Assembly: GCF_034140825.1 (NCBI RefSeq)
Contig: NC_089035.1
Span: 43,206,001-43,270,000, forward strand
Direction: 5' to 3'
Length of the DNA: 64,000 nt
Source: Oryza sativa Japonica Group
Lineage: Eukaryota > Streptophyta > Magnoliopsida > Poales > Poaceae
Part shown: positions 14,418 through 25,770 of the stretch, piece after piece
Layout of the letters: each line of letters begins with the position of its first letter
How positions within the stretch are numbered: the stretch's first letter is position 1
Translations under genes and position numbers: made by a program
The notes under the pieces: model-generated
The model's input: only the letters and a program-made list of their open reading frames with translations
Databases searched by the model: none
What the model was told of the DNA's origin: nothing

Positions 14418-17400
14418 TCGTCGACGACGACCACCTCGCCGGAGCTGCGGCGGAAGCGCACGGCCGCGCCGCCCCCGCCGCCGTCGCCGCGGAGGTACCG
14501 CTCGATCTCCGACGTCATGCGCCGCTCGCTGCCCGTCGACGCGGCGCCCCCCGTGGCGCGCGCCTACGAGAGCACGCGGTGCGACGTGTGCGGGTCCGGG
14601 GAGCGGGACGAGGAGCTGCTGCTGTGCGACGGCTGCGACCGCGGCCGCCACACCTTCTGCCTCCGCCCCATCGCCGCCAGGGTCCCCACCGGCCCCTGGT
14701 TCTGCCCGCCATGCGCCCCGCGCTCCAAGCCCGTCAAAAGTGCGTCGCCGTGCGTGCCGCCACGCACGATCTCGCCCATTTCCATCCTTTTCTAATTTCT
14801 CACCCCCTTTTTCTTTTCTCTCGTGCTTCGGATTGTTCTTATCTCACTGTTTTTCTCCTTGTGTCTTCGGTGGCGTGGGGGGTGTTAGGGTTCCCGATGA
14901 CTCAGACGAAGATCGTTGATTTCTTCCGGATTCAGAAGGGCGCAGAGGATGCCGAGGCGGAGAAATATGGGCTTTTTCAAGGTAATTTTGCATTTGGGAA
15001 AAGTGCACCATTGTTCTATAAGTCTGAATTGTGATACCATTTTGATTGCTTGGAGTGCCTTACTGATGATACAGTGGTTAGCTTATGGATAGGATTCCAT
15101 CTTATAATTTGTGTGGCTTAAGCTTTTGTAGTAGTGGTGACAAATAGCGACATTCATGCTACTGCTAATTATCTGATTATCAGTATGATCTACCTGGTTA
15201 GGACCGTTCAGTAGCAGAGATTCTGCTATTATGCAACCTATATTTTTATTATGCGTAATGTAGGTCAATTCTAGTGTAGTTTTCCAATTACGCTTTGTAG
15301 GACTTGTGGTGATGGTGAGAAATAGCCACATGATAAGCGTACTGTGCTACAGCTGAATATATAAGTGGATATATCCGGGCTTGTCCAGATTTATTCCTAG
15401 AAGTTGATTCTTTTTGGGACGGAGGGTGTATCCAATAGGAGCGTTTAGTAGTACAGATTCTGTTAGTATGCAATTTATATTTCTGTGCACAATGTACGTT
15501 AACTCTAGAGTTGTTTTGGCTGCATATCTAGTTAGTAGATGCAATAGGTGGGAATAGACAATACTGTGACCCTCCAATATGAAATGCTCACTTACGTCTC
15601 CACTGGAAATACGCGGGAAAGCTCTCCCTGCTGTAAATAGGTGGGGAAGTTATATTGAGCAAGCATTTAAGATGTAATAATGGTGCATGCATTCGTAATA
15701 GCAACAAGAATGTGTAATTTTGCAATTGGGAGAGGTCATGAAAAGTGCACCATTGTACAAGTCTGAATTGGGAGACCATTATGATTGCGTGGGGTACCTT
15801 ATTGATGATACAATGGTGAGGCTTATGGATTGGATTCTATCATATATTCGTGTGGCTTAAGCTTTTGTAGTGGTGGTGAGTAGCCACATGATAAGCATAC
15901 CGTGCTACTGCTAATTATCTGGTTATCAGTATGACATACTCCCCCCATCCCAAAACAAATCAACTTCTAGCTAGGTTATCAGTATGACATACTCCCCCCA
16001 TCCCAAAACAAATCAACTTCTAGCTATGTATCAGCTAGAAGTTGATTCTTTTTAGGACAGAAGGTGTACCTGATAGGAGCGATCAGTAGCAGAGATTCTG
16101 TTATTATGCAACCTATATTTTTATGTGTAATGTAGGTCAATTCTAGTGTAGTTTTGCCTTAAGCTTTTGTAGACTTGTGGTGGTGGTGAGAAACATCCAC
16201 ATGATAAGCATACCGTGCTAATGCTGAATACATAAGTGGTTATCGCTATGATTTACTCTCCGTCCAAGAAAAGATCAACTTTTGGGGATGAATCTGGGCT
16301 AGTCCAGATTCATTCCTAGAAATTGATTCTTTTTGGGATGGAGGGTGTATCCAATAGAAGCGTGCAGTTGTATAGATTCTGTTAGTGTGCAATTTATATT
16401 TCTGTGTGCAATGTATGTTAACTCTAGAGTTGTTGGGCTGCATAGGCGGGAATAGACAATGTTGCGACCTTCCAATATGAAATGCTCACTTATGTTACCA
16501 CTGGAAGTACGCGGGAAAGCTTTCCTTGTTGTAAATAGGTGGGAAAGTTGTATTGAACAAGCATTTAATTCATGTAACAATGGTGCATGCATTCGTAGTA
16601 GCAATAAGAACATGTAACTTTGCAATTGGGAGAGGTCATGAAAAGTGTTCCATTGTACAAGTCTGAATTGTGAGACCATTTTGATTGTGTGGGGTGCCTT
16701 ATTGCTGATACAGTGGTGAGGCTTATGGATTGGATTCCATCATATATCCGTGTGGCCTAAGCTTTTGTAGTGGTGATGAGAAATAGACACATGATAAGCA
16801 TACCACACTACTGCTAATTATCTTTGGTTATCAGTATGACGTACTCCCTCTGTCCCAAGACAAATCAACTTCTGGCTATGTATCAGCTAGAAGTTGATTC
16901 TTTTCGCGACGGAGGGTGTACCTGATAGGAGCGATTAGTAGCAGAGATTTTGTTATTATGCAACCTATATTTTTATGCGTAATGTAGGTCAATTCTAGTG
17001 TTGTTTTGCCTTACGCTTTCCCCACTGTAATAGGCGGGACAATTATATTGCACAAACATTTAATTGATGTTATAATGGTGCACACATTCATAATAGAAAT
17101 AGGAATGTGTGATTGCCACAAAGATCATGTAATTTACTGCTTTTTTGATCGGTCAAACTATATGGATTGACCAACTTCCATCAATGCTGCTAGTATTTTT
17201 ATGATCCGCTCTGCATTCAGTTAGCCATAAAATAGCTCCCATGTTGCCATAATGATCCATACAAGCATCGGTCTTATTATCACTGCTTTGTGAATATGTT
17301 TGTACAAGCTTTACAAAGCTGTAGCGTTATTCCAGAGCAGTTCATTAGCTTATGTTAGCTACACTTTTGCTGAATAAAGAAAATAGCACATGTTTGCTAG

Positions 17401-19073
17401 TTAATATGATAGACATAACAACAAAGTATTCTTGCATACCAGAAATTATTTAAACATGCTTGGTTGTAATAGAAACATTGTCACTGAGGTATTCGAATGG
17501 AAGAGTTTTAAGTATGTTGCACCACTTCTCGAACATGCTCTTGGTTCAGATATCAGAAATTCATAATATAGATATAAATATTTTTCAAGAAACTTGGCAA
17601 AAACCATTCTTTGGATGCTCTTGTTTTCCATGGTTGAATATTCATTGAAATTAAGTTCTTGTGAAATTTCCGTGCCTATCATATATTGTACCAATTAAAC
17701 TCTTGAAGATTGATCCAATGTTTGCAAGATGGCTGACAGTTTGACCGCAAGACTTAGTTGTTCAATTGTGTCAAGCAGTTGACTTAACATAGCTAATTTA
17801 CTTTATACTTGTGTAGATGTTAAGAAGCGAAGAAAGCGTTCCCTTGTTATGCACAAGAAGAGGAGGAGGATACTGCCATATGTCCCAACTGAAGATAAAG
17901 TTCAAAGGCTCAAACAAATGGCTTCTCTAGCCACTGCTATGACATCTTCGAAGATGAAGTTCAGTAATGAGCTGACTTACATGCCTGGTATGGCTGGGAG
18001 ATCGTGTAATCAAGCTACACTGGAAGAAGGTGGCATGCAGGTTAGCAAGTCGTTTAATGCAAACAATTTTATTTTGTTGGCCCTTTGGTAGATAATGATA
18101 CACTCTTCAATTTCTAGATTCTTCCAAAAGAGGATAAGGAAACTATAGAACTTTGCAGAACCATGCAAAAAAGGGGAGAATGCCCTCCCCTTCTTGTGGT
18201 GTTTGATTCACGCGAAGGGTACTTTCTAAACTATGATCAGATATATTTAGCTTTGCAGTATCAGTATACATAATTAGACTAATCCATGATAATTTTCAGG
18301 TTCACAGTGCAGGCTGATGCTGATATTAAAGATATGACCTTCATCGCCGAATATACTGGAGATGTTGATTTTTTGGAAAACAGAGCAAATGATGATGGTG
18401 ACAGTATAATGACTCTTCTTTTGACAGAAGATCCTTCCAAAAGGCTGGTTATTTGTCCTGATAAGCGTGGAAACATTTCCCGTTTCATTAATGGCATTAA
18501 TAATCACACTCTGTAAGTATAATCTTCGTTCTTTTTTACCTTATGTTTTTTACATTTTGTGGCCTTCAAGATGCAACTTTTACCATCACTGTTTATTGCA
18601 TTAACTTGAGATATGATAATAAAACTATAATATTCTGAAAACATTTTTCATAATAAATCATAGTTTTAAGCCTACTAATGGACAAACTTTAGAAATGTTG
18701 ACGCCACATATTCTAAGGCATCAAGTAGTTGCATTTAAATTCTTATAATTGCATAAGTACATAATTAGGCGTCTGTCTGACATGTCAAACCATCTTTATT
18801 TCTGCATTCCTTCAATAAAATACTCTGTTCTCAAATATAGGAAGACTGACTCTATGCTTGATGTTGGAAAGACTGCTATCGTTCCTAAATTTGAAAATGT
18901 TAAATCTTTGCAGGGATGGCAAAAAGAAGAAGAATATTAAATGTGTCCGGTATGACATAGATGGTGAGAGCCATGTCTTGTTGGTTGCCTGCCGTGATAT
19001 AGCTTGTGGTGAGAAGCTATATTATGATTACAATGGATATGAGCATGAGTACCCAACTCATCATTTTGTCTAA
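14373..19073 (+). CDS. ATXR6: ATXR5/6-type histone H3K27 monomethyltransferase (PHD, PIP box, SET)
   Basis: Exons 14373-14739, 14889-14981, 17817-18040, 18118-18218, 18300-18512, 18914-19073 give 385 residues. After a Ser/Thr/Pro-rich head comes a PHD finger (CDVCGSGERDEELLLCDGCD ... HTFCLRP ... WFCPPC, residues about 70-118). The PCNA-interacting PIP box QTKIVDFF matches Q-x-x-I-x-x-F-F. A basic stretch KKRRKRSLVMHKKRRR may be a nuclear signal. The C-terminal SET domain contains RGNISRFINGINNH and the active-site tyrosines in LYYDYNGYEHEYPTHHFV. In Arabidopsis such enzymes monomethylate H3.1 K27 at replication forks through PCNA and repress transposons and re-replication. The 2.8-kb intron 2 is a tandem-repeat array (separate entry). 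No defects seen. ATXR6 rather than ATXR5 is suggested by the short N-terminus, but this is not certain. Confidence 0.95.
14982..17100. repeat. Tandem segmental repeat filling intron 2 of the SET gene
   Basis: Three copies begin GTAATTTTGCATTTGGG (14982, the true 5' splice site), GTAATTTTGCAATTGGGAG (15713) and GTAACTTTGCAATTGGGAG (16614), so unit lengths are about 731 and 901 bp with the third copy cut short. Shared landmarks include ACAAGTCTGAATTG, GTGTGGCTTAAGCTTTTGTAG, CACATGATAAGC and TAATGTAGGTCAATTCTAG. Copies also carry small inverted elements (CAAATCAACTTCTAGCT...AGCTAGAAGTTGATT). A 54-60 bp block around 15925-16024 is itself duplicated. The copied part includes the intron start, so each copy brings a donor-like GTAA. 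Confidence 0.88.
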
Positions 19074-19675
19074 CTTAGTCTAGTTTTGTTACCTGCCCAG
19101 CATTAAGGACCCTGGGCAAGTGTAGGGCTTAATGGCAACATTTTCAGCATTGCCACCAAAATCCAATAATTTATAACATATATCTTTGGTACAAATGAAA
19201 AGTTAAAACCAATTTTCAGAAGCAGCCCTGAATGACAAAAATGTAGGTGCTGGTGATATTAGGAGTGAGAGCAATCTTCTCAGCTGTTGGGACAAGAGGA
19301 ATCTTCATTTTTCCTGGTCTCCAAGATGCAATCTTCTCATTGATATTTTTTATTTATTCTGGAGCTTCCTGCTCAAATTCTCTTCTTTTTAGGGATTTTC
19401 ATCCCTTTATGTGGGAGTAAATATGTGTCTTTGTATCTATTTAAAAGAGTGATGTAATGAGGCAGTAACTGCTCCCTTTTAAATAAAGACACATTTTTCA
19501 TTGGAGATATATGTCGCTCTGTTAAATGTTGATGTTATTGGCTCGATGTCGTTTTCAATTAGCTCTGGTGTAGAGATGTAGTAAATCAGCATCGCTGATT
19601 CTGTACACATTCACACAGCAGCCTCAGCTGAGCAGAAAATGTTACACAAATATTTTTTGACAGCGGAAATTCTGA

Positions 19676-19781
19676 AATTATGTTATAACCACACATTTCA
19701 CAATTATGTTATACCCACACATTTCATAATTATGTTATATACACAATACTTCATATTATGCTATGCCCACATAGCATTTCA
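19676..19781. repeat. 26-28 bp tandem repeat, four copies
   Basis: Units start at 19676, 19702, 19728 and 19755. The consensus is AATTATGTTATACCCACACA plus TTTCAT. The last unit is the most diverged (ATTATGCTATGCCCACATAG). Confidence 0.85.
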
Positions 19782-20103
19782 GATTGCTCTCTCATCATAA
19801 ATATTTAACACAATTAACTTTAGAGTTTAGATATGATGTTCGATCATTCATCTTATTTTAAAGTTAGTGTAAATATTTTAAAGTGCAAGTCATGCTTAAA
19901 GTACACTTACGAATAAAACAAATCACAACAAAATAAATTACATACTAGCTTTTTTGCCTTTTGAATACTAGCTTTTTTGCCTTTTGAATATGGTGAATGA
20001 TCAAACTATGTTTAAAGTCTATCGCATCAAATATGACTTGCCCATTGGGCGTGGTGGGTTAACCGGGCCGGCTATGGCCCACATTGCTCACGCCCTCCTC
20101 CTA

Positions 20104-20424
20104 TACTCCATCCATCCCAAAATACGTGCAATTTTGCACTGTTCATATTTAACGTTTGACCGTTCATCTTATTTGAAATTTTTTTATGATTAATATTTTT
20201 ATTGTTATTAGATGATAAAACATCAATAGTACTTTATGTGCGTGTGTTCATAGGGGTGAGTGGCGTGCGTTGTGAGTGTCTACGTAGTATTGTGTAATTC
20301 TAAAAAAAAAGTACTTTATGTGTGACATTTTTTTAATTTTTTTCATAAATTTTTAAATAAGATGAACGGTCAAAGATCAGATGTGGATTTTCATGGCTGC
20401 ACTTATTTTAGGACGGAGGTAGTA
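20104..20424. mobile_element. Stowaway-like MITE
   Basis: TACTCCATCCATCCCAAAAT at the left is mirrored by ATTTTAGGACGGAGGTAGTA at the right. The inner block CGTTTGACCGTTCATCTTAT is mirrored by ATAAGATGAACGGTCAAAG. About 320 bp, TA borders, no coding capacity. Confidence 0.8.
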
Positions 20425-20736
20425 CTAGACAACCCCATTAGCCTACAATCAACCCATCAAATCACTAGATTAGTTCAAATCAGACATGAAGCGATCAATC
20501 ATAATTTTATCTTCTAATTTGGTGACTAGGCGCCTCTTCGCCTCAATTATTCGTCTACATTGCTTGATGTTCGACGCTCATCGCATTCGCTGCACCAATA
20601 ACTACGCCAGCCATCAATGCCAATTTGTATGTGCAAACACCGCTCCATGTACAGGCCTGTGGGCGCGCAACCGTGCCTCTACCAGTTTGTCCCGTGGCCT
20701 ATGATGTGGTGCCCGCCTATCCAATGCCTTAACCAA

Positions 20737-21107
20737 TAAGAGCAGGTTCAATAGTATCGCCAGCTGTTGGCTCCATCCATGTTCACATCAACTAGAGTAA
20801 GCTAACAGTTAATATGAAGAGCAAATTATCTAGTACATCACAACCCCCGAGATGTATTTCTTTTTTCATGTGAGACCCAATTGACTAGCATATTTTATAT
20901 AGCATTCATCTCCTTGCGTGTGGACCCATGGCCATTTTTAAAAGTTGAAAATTCCTACCCTGCAGGCTTTTTCACCTTGGAGCTCACGTAGAGCTGGCGA
21001 CAAAATAGTCGTTCGTCCGTTCCTACTGCCTTTCTTCTTCTCTATCCTCCAGCTCATTAGTTTTGCTGAGATGGTTATACTATCGCCTGTTATTGTACCT
21101 GCTCTTA
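20737..21107. mobile_element. Putative non-autonomous DNA element with inverted ends
   Basis: TAAGAGCAGGTTCAATAGTA at the left matches the reverse complement of TTATTGTACCTGCTCTTA at the right. About 370 bp with no transposase. The TAA/TTA borders would suit a PIF/Harbinger-type element (3-bp duplications), but the family was not proven. Confidence 0.6.
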
Positions 21108-21634
21108 GAGAATACTCTCGGTATGTTCTTTTGTCTATATCTCTGTCCCATCTTTATTTTAGAGCCACGCCACTGGTCCGGAGGGAGTATACCATTTCAG
21201 AAACTCTTAGCCTCCGCTGGCGTAGAAATTCTGAAATGAGTTTTGGCAGCGGAGGTGTGATCAGAACTACGGATCATTTCAATCCAGGCAGAACACCTTT
21301 CAGAACTACGGAAATAAGACACATTTCCAGAATTTCTGAAAGAAGCACGTATCAATCCAGGGAATTACGGTCTACCAAAACCGCCAGAATTCAGGGTATT
21401 CCCTTACAGTAAATTCATACTCCGCCATGCTTGACATTTGCTTGGGCGACGCGAGTTTATCTATATATCTTGATCGCTACCTCTGTTCCTCTCTGTCGGA
21501 AAGAAACGGCACAAACCAACCCAAGTACAGAGACATGGTCTTAAGCACCCACAGCCACAGGTCACACAAAATGGCACCAGGCCTGGGAGCAGCCTGGCTG
21601 CTAGAGGCGATGATCCATGAAGGCGGCGAATCAG

Positions 21635-23810
21635 TCAATCTGAACCCCATGCGTCGTCCCGCAAAGCTTGTCGAGCAGCGATTCGACTCCTCCTCGCCTC
21701 CTCTTGTTTCTTCAGCTCGTCTGACCCGAAGTTTGTAAACTGCCTTAGCCCCATTCCATGAGCAATCAGCCTTTGTGCTGTTCTTGCAGATGTCTTCGGC
21801 CTTGGAGTTGGTGGTTCAAGGTCTGCAACGCGGAAGAAGCAACTCAAGACATGGTACGCAGTATCCATCGAGAACGTAGGAATAAAATACTCAAGTACAA
21901 GCTATATAACCTATAGATCATCCATGCAAAGAAGATCAAGCAGGAAAGAATAGTCACAGGATTTAAGATACATACCTATGCCATCATTTTTTGTCAAGAG
22001 ATCGTCATCCTCTTTTAGTGGCCGCACTTTATATCTTGGAGGTATACAAGCTTGTGCCTCATTAGCTGCAAGTTGATTGGTGAGAAAACAGAATAAGGTA
22101 CAGAAACAAAAGTAATTGATAGCTTGGCAGTTCATGTCATCAATAATAAGTTCTAGACACCAACAGAAAGGGAAAAAGATCGAGACCGCATTGAATTGAA
22201 CAAGATCATGAATTAAGTATGCATCTGACAGTCTGGATGTAACTTGAAAAACACAATGTTTTGATCCAGGTCAACATATAAAAACTGAAACGTACATCAT
22301 AAGATGCCCTTCTCCTTGCAAGCAAAATAAGGGTTGCCCCTCGTATTTTACTGGTTTAGTTATGGCACAGCAACCTAACATATCAGTTCAAAAATTGTGG
22401 GGAGGCAGAGCAAAGAATGTACTGTTTTTCATACCAAATGAAAATAAGTCACCATCTATTTTGAGGTAAGACAAACAAAATATGAACCATCCATTGTTGA
22501 GGCTGTTGGGTTGCATTAAGGATGGAAAGAACGTAATAAGCACCAGCACTCTAGCAGGTTATGACAACCTCTTTTCAAGAAGGGGGGTGCAATATTTTTT
22601 CCTTGTTCAAGTTACTATGTTTCACTACAAAAGGAGGTTGTCACTAATCTTGGGTAACTTAGCCTTGCCCAAAACGTGTTGTCCTCCCCATTTTCCTGCC
22701 ATGCCAGTGATCTGGTGCACTAAGACCAGCAACAAGTCAATCACAGGAACAATGGATCATCATGGAAGGAGCAATCTCTTGCTTTCGCTCTACACAATTT
22801 GGACAGTTTTGCATGTGAATTATGTCGATTCATTACAAGAAAACTTGCTCAGGTATGAGCATGCCATGTGCCATTCATGTATGCAAACTGCAAACAATGC
22901 CATGTTCCTCGATACAGGCATGAGTCAATGTAATACATTTCCAAGCAATCAGAAAATTCTAAATTTCTAAGTAAACACAGTAGCCATATATGACACATGT
23001 TCAATCTGGTTCCTTGGAGAGAACCACATGAATGGCTCATCTAAAAGTTGGAATACCTAAATTAAGTCAATAAGAAATTGCTACAACAATCAAATTACCA
23101 GCTGATGGAGTCCGAAAAACTGCAAGTGCAACAGTATCATTAACCCAGCGAATGGCAACTCCATGGTCCCCAAACTTGTCGAAAATCTTTTCCAAATCTG
23201 CTGCGAGTGTGCTAGGTGGGAAGTCATAAAGAACAAGGACATGCCTTGTCCCATATTGTTTCGCAGCTACAAAATCAAGCAAAAAACTAAGTTCTTCATT
23301 TATTCACAATGAACAGGCTACCTGGACACGTAGAAATGGATCCCCTGATCATACCTGCATTACTCTTGTGTTTCTGCTCATCCACACGGCCCTTTGATCC
23401 ACTCTGATCATTAGACTCTTGTTCATCCATATCATTTTCTAGACCACACTGATCACTGTATAGAACACTCTTGTCGTAAAGAAACGAACCCCTTCCCCTC
23501 CTCTTGGGCCCTGAAGATGGAGTGCTAATTTTCTCAGAAGAACTACTAGGAGAAACCTTTGCTTGCTGCTCGAGAGAACGCGCTAGCGTTAGCGTCTCAT
23601 CGTTTTCACCACGATCTGCAATCGCCTCCCAATCTGCATGCACCACAGCAACAACACAACACAACAGGGTCACAGTTTTGTCCAAATTGTCCCAAAGAAT
23701 TATAGAAAGTAGATGCTCCAAAAAAAAAAAAAAGAAACAGTACCATCCTCTTCATCTTCTTTGTTCCCATCTTGTAAAGTAGCTTCGACTTGAGAATCCT
23801 TTGAACCCAT
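21635..23810 (-). CDS. R3HCC1L-like coiled-coil/RRM-type protein
   Basis: Exons 23810-23744, 23633-23355, 23266-23099, 22065-21976, 21822-21635 give 263 residues. The start MGSKDSQVEATLQDGNKEDE precedes an acidic, low-complexity half. The middle has an RRM-like fold segment, HVLVLYDFPPSTLAADLEKI then GVAIRWVNDTVALAVF (residues about 118-170). The tail is a conserved family signature: PPTPRPKTSARTAQRLIAHG then GLRQFTN and a basic helix EELKKQEEARRSRIAARQAL-like to the end. Animal relatives are R3H and coiled-coil domain-containing protein 1-like; the plant function is unknown. A 5' untranslated intron is likely (donor near 24025 in CTCACCGG, acceptor near 23838). The gene converges on the SET gene and diverges from the PHD gene. 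The 1-kb third intron holds a chance frame on the other strand. Confidence 0.85.
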
Positions 23811-25770
23811 GGCACCACCTAATCAACTTCAGGAGCCAACCTATATCCACCATAAGTTCAGAAAATAAACATTTCAGGGGAGTTGGGGAAAAAAACTGTT
23901 CTTAGTATTGAGAGTATTAAGGTTTAATAGGAAAAAGAGAAAAAACTATAGCTTCCAGATCTAGAAGATAAGATATTAAAGGTTAGGGCAAATTCGAAAG
24001 GAAGGGGGATGTGCGGGAGCTCACCGGAGCGGAGGCGGAAGCGGCAGGACGGCGGCACCCACCTCGCGGGAGGGATGGATGGAAATCGGCGCGGCGGGGC
24101 TAGCGAGGAGACCTCCGGAGAGTGAAGGTCGAGAAGACGACCGAGCCGAGTATGCGGCGGAGGCAGCCGGACGCCGGCGACGCTGCTCGCCGTCGCAGGT
24201 GATGGGGATCGGCGAGGCCGGATGGATGGATCGACGGCGCAGAAAGGCCTCCAGTCGTCGTCAAAGGGGCCCATTTGTCAGGCAGCGGCCTCGCCATTTT
24301 GCTTTTTCTTTTTTTTCCCCTACCACTCCCTCCTTAAAAAAATACTTTAGCTCGAGGGGTTGTTCGGATTATAGCCAAAACAAATCTTATTAAATTTTAG
24401 CAATGCTAATTTTAATAAGTTGATAATACTAACAAATTTTTGGTATTTCTAATGTATTTACCAAATTTTGGTAAAAAAAAAAGGAACTAAATGTAGGTAC
24501 ATCTATAGCAACTTAGTTAAAAATTAGTATGGTTAGAAATGACATCAAACTGAATAACCCCTTGAATCTAGACTCCATAACAAAAAAACAACTTACTTAA
24601 AGTGAGTTTTTTTTTTGGACGGAGGGAGTATTTCAAATCGGTTTCTATTTAGAAGTTACAACCGAGTAACTCAATGGTTTTGGGTACTTAAACAATTGAA
24701 TTTATTCTGACATTTGCTTCAAAAAAGTTACAACCAATTATCATAAAAGTGAGTAGCGGATTGAAATATGATGAATTATAAATTTGAGAAAACCACATTA
24801 CATTTTTTAGCACATATAAAACTGGATTTTTGATATATGGCCTTTTGTAGAATACTTGTGGTAAAATTGTAAAAAAAGAATGTGTCCTTAGCTCTGTGGT
24901 TCATGAGGTGGCAATCTCCGACAAACTCCACCGTGAACTCTCACCTTAAACGTATCAAAACTTTCGTGAGATGGTGTTGCCAGTCTAAAGTTGTTGATAC
25001 GCAACAATTATGCTACATCAAGGAGGTGCATCTATAATCAATGCCTTGAAAATGTATGCTACTGCTGAACTCCGTTACCAAATATTGTCATTCATCCCAA
25101 CATTTGTAGAGGTGAATTCAACTTGCAGACCTGAACTAAATATGGCCCAAAAAATCAGATCAGTATATCGTGATAAATTATCTGAATATTGGAGTACGTT
25201 TCACAATTATCATTCAGCTTTTTAGCTTTTACATCTGCAAATGACAGCAGGAAGGAAGTTTATAGTATATGGCAAATTAATAATGTGGCAAACAACGCGT
25301 AATTGGTTGTTAAATTTGTTCATGAATCATAACGCATTAATTCTCAGTGTCTCTCAATACATATTTTCGTTCATTCAGAAAACGCATGTCGATCGTCAGG
25401 TGCACAGATTGCTGATCATTAGAGTCAGTATAGGACAAATTAAGGATTTGATATATCACAATTGACAGTAATTAATTTGCTTGCTGTGTGTTTTTATGAA
25501 CTTCCTTAGCTGATCATGTTTTCATTCCATCTTCACCTCGTTTTACAGCTGCGAACGAATTCAGAAAGCATTAATTAAGATTCAGAGGCTGCAGAATGCA
25601 AATCAAGCAACAATAATGCATACTAATATGGATTGCAAACACTCTGGATTACAACTAAGTTTTGATCTACGTTTTTACTCGTTTCCTGTTTAGTTTCTGG
25701 TAATTTCAGGAAGCAAACACACCCATCTCGTTTTGATTCTTTCCTCTGGATTACGACTAAGTTGGCAGCT
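23811..25770. other. Divergent intergenic region with GC-rich leader
   Basis: 24000-24300 is GC-rich and looks like the noncoding first exon and promoter of the minus-strand neighbour. 24300-25700 is AT-rich and holds one MITE-like end (GGACGGAGGGAGTA at about 24618-24631) without a clear partner. No gene seen. The region just before 25771 should hold the promoter of the PHD/GNAT gene. Confidence 0.55.

Larger units (their letters stand above)
19074..21634. other. Intergenic repeats between convergent genes
   Basis: No gene I can support. The ATXR 3' region extends to about 19500. Then come a short tandem array, a 23-bp direct duplication (GCTTTTTTGCCTTTTGAATA, about 19947-19992), one Stowaway-like MITE and one larger inverted-end element, listed separately. 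At 21180-21400 there are short repeats of TTTCAGAACTACGG and TTTCAGAA, unexplained. Confidence 0.6.

Noticed and set aside
20945-21412. 155-residue plus-strand frame
   Set aside because: Begins without a good ATG and spans an inverted-end DNA element and unrelated repeats.
22482-22970. 162-residue plus-strand frame inside an intron of the R3HCC1L-like gene
   Set aside because: No recognisable domain, ordinary intron composition, and wrong strand for the host gene.
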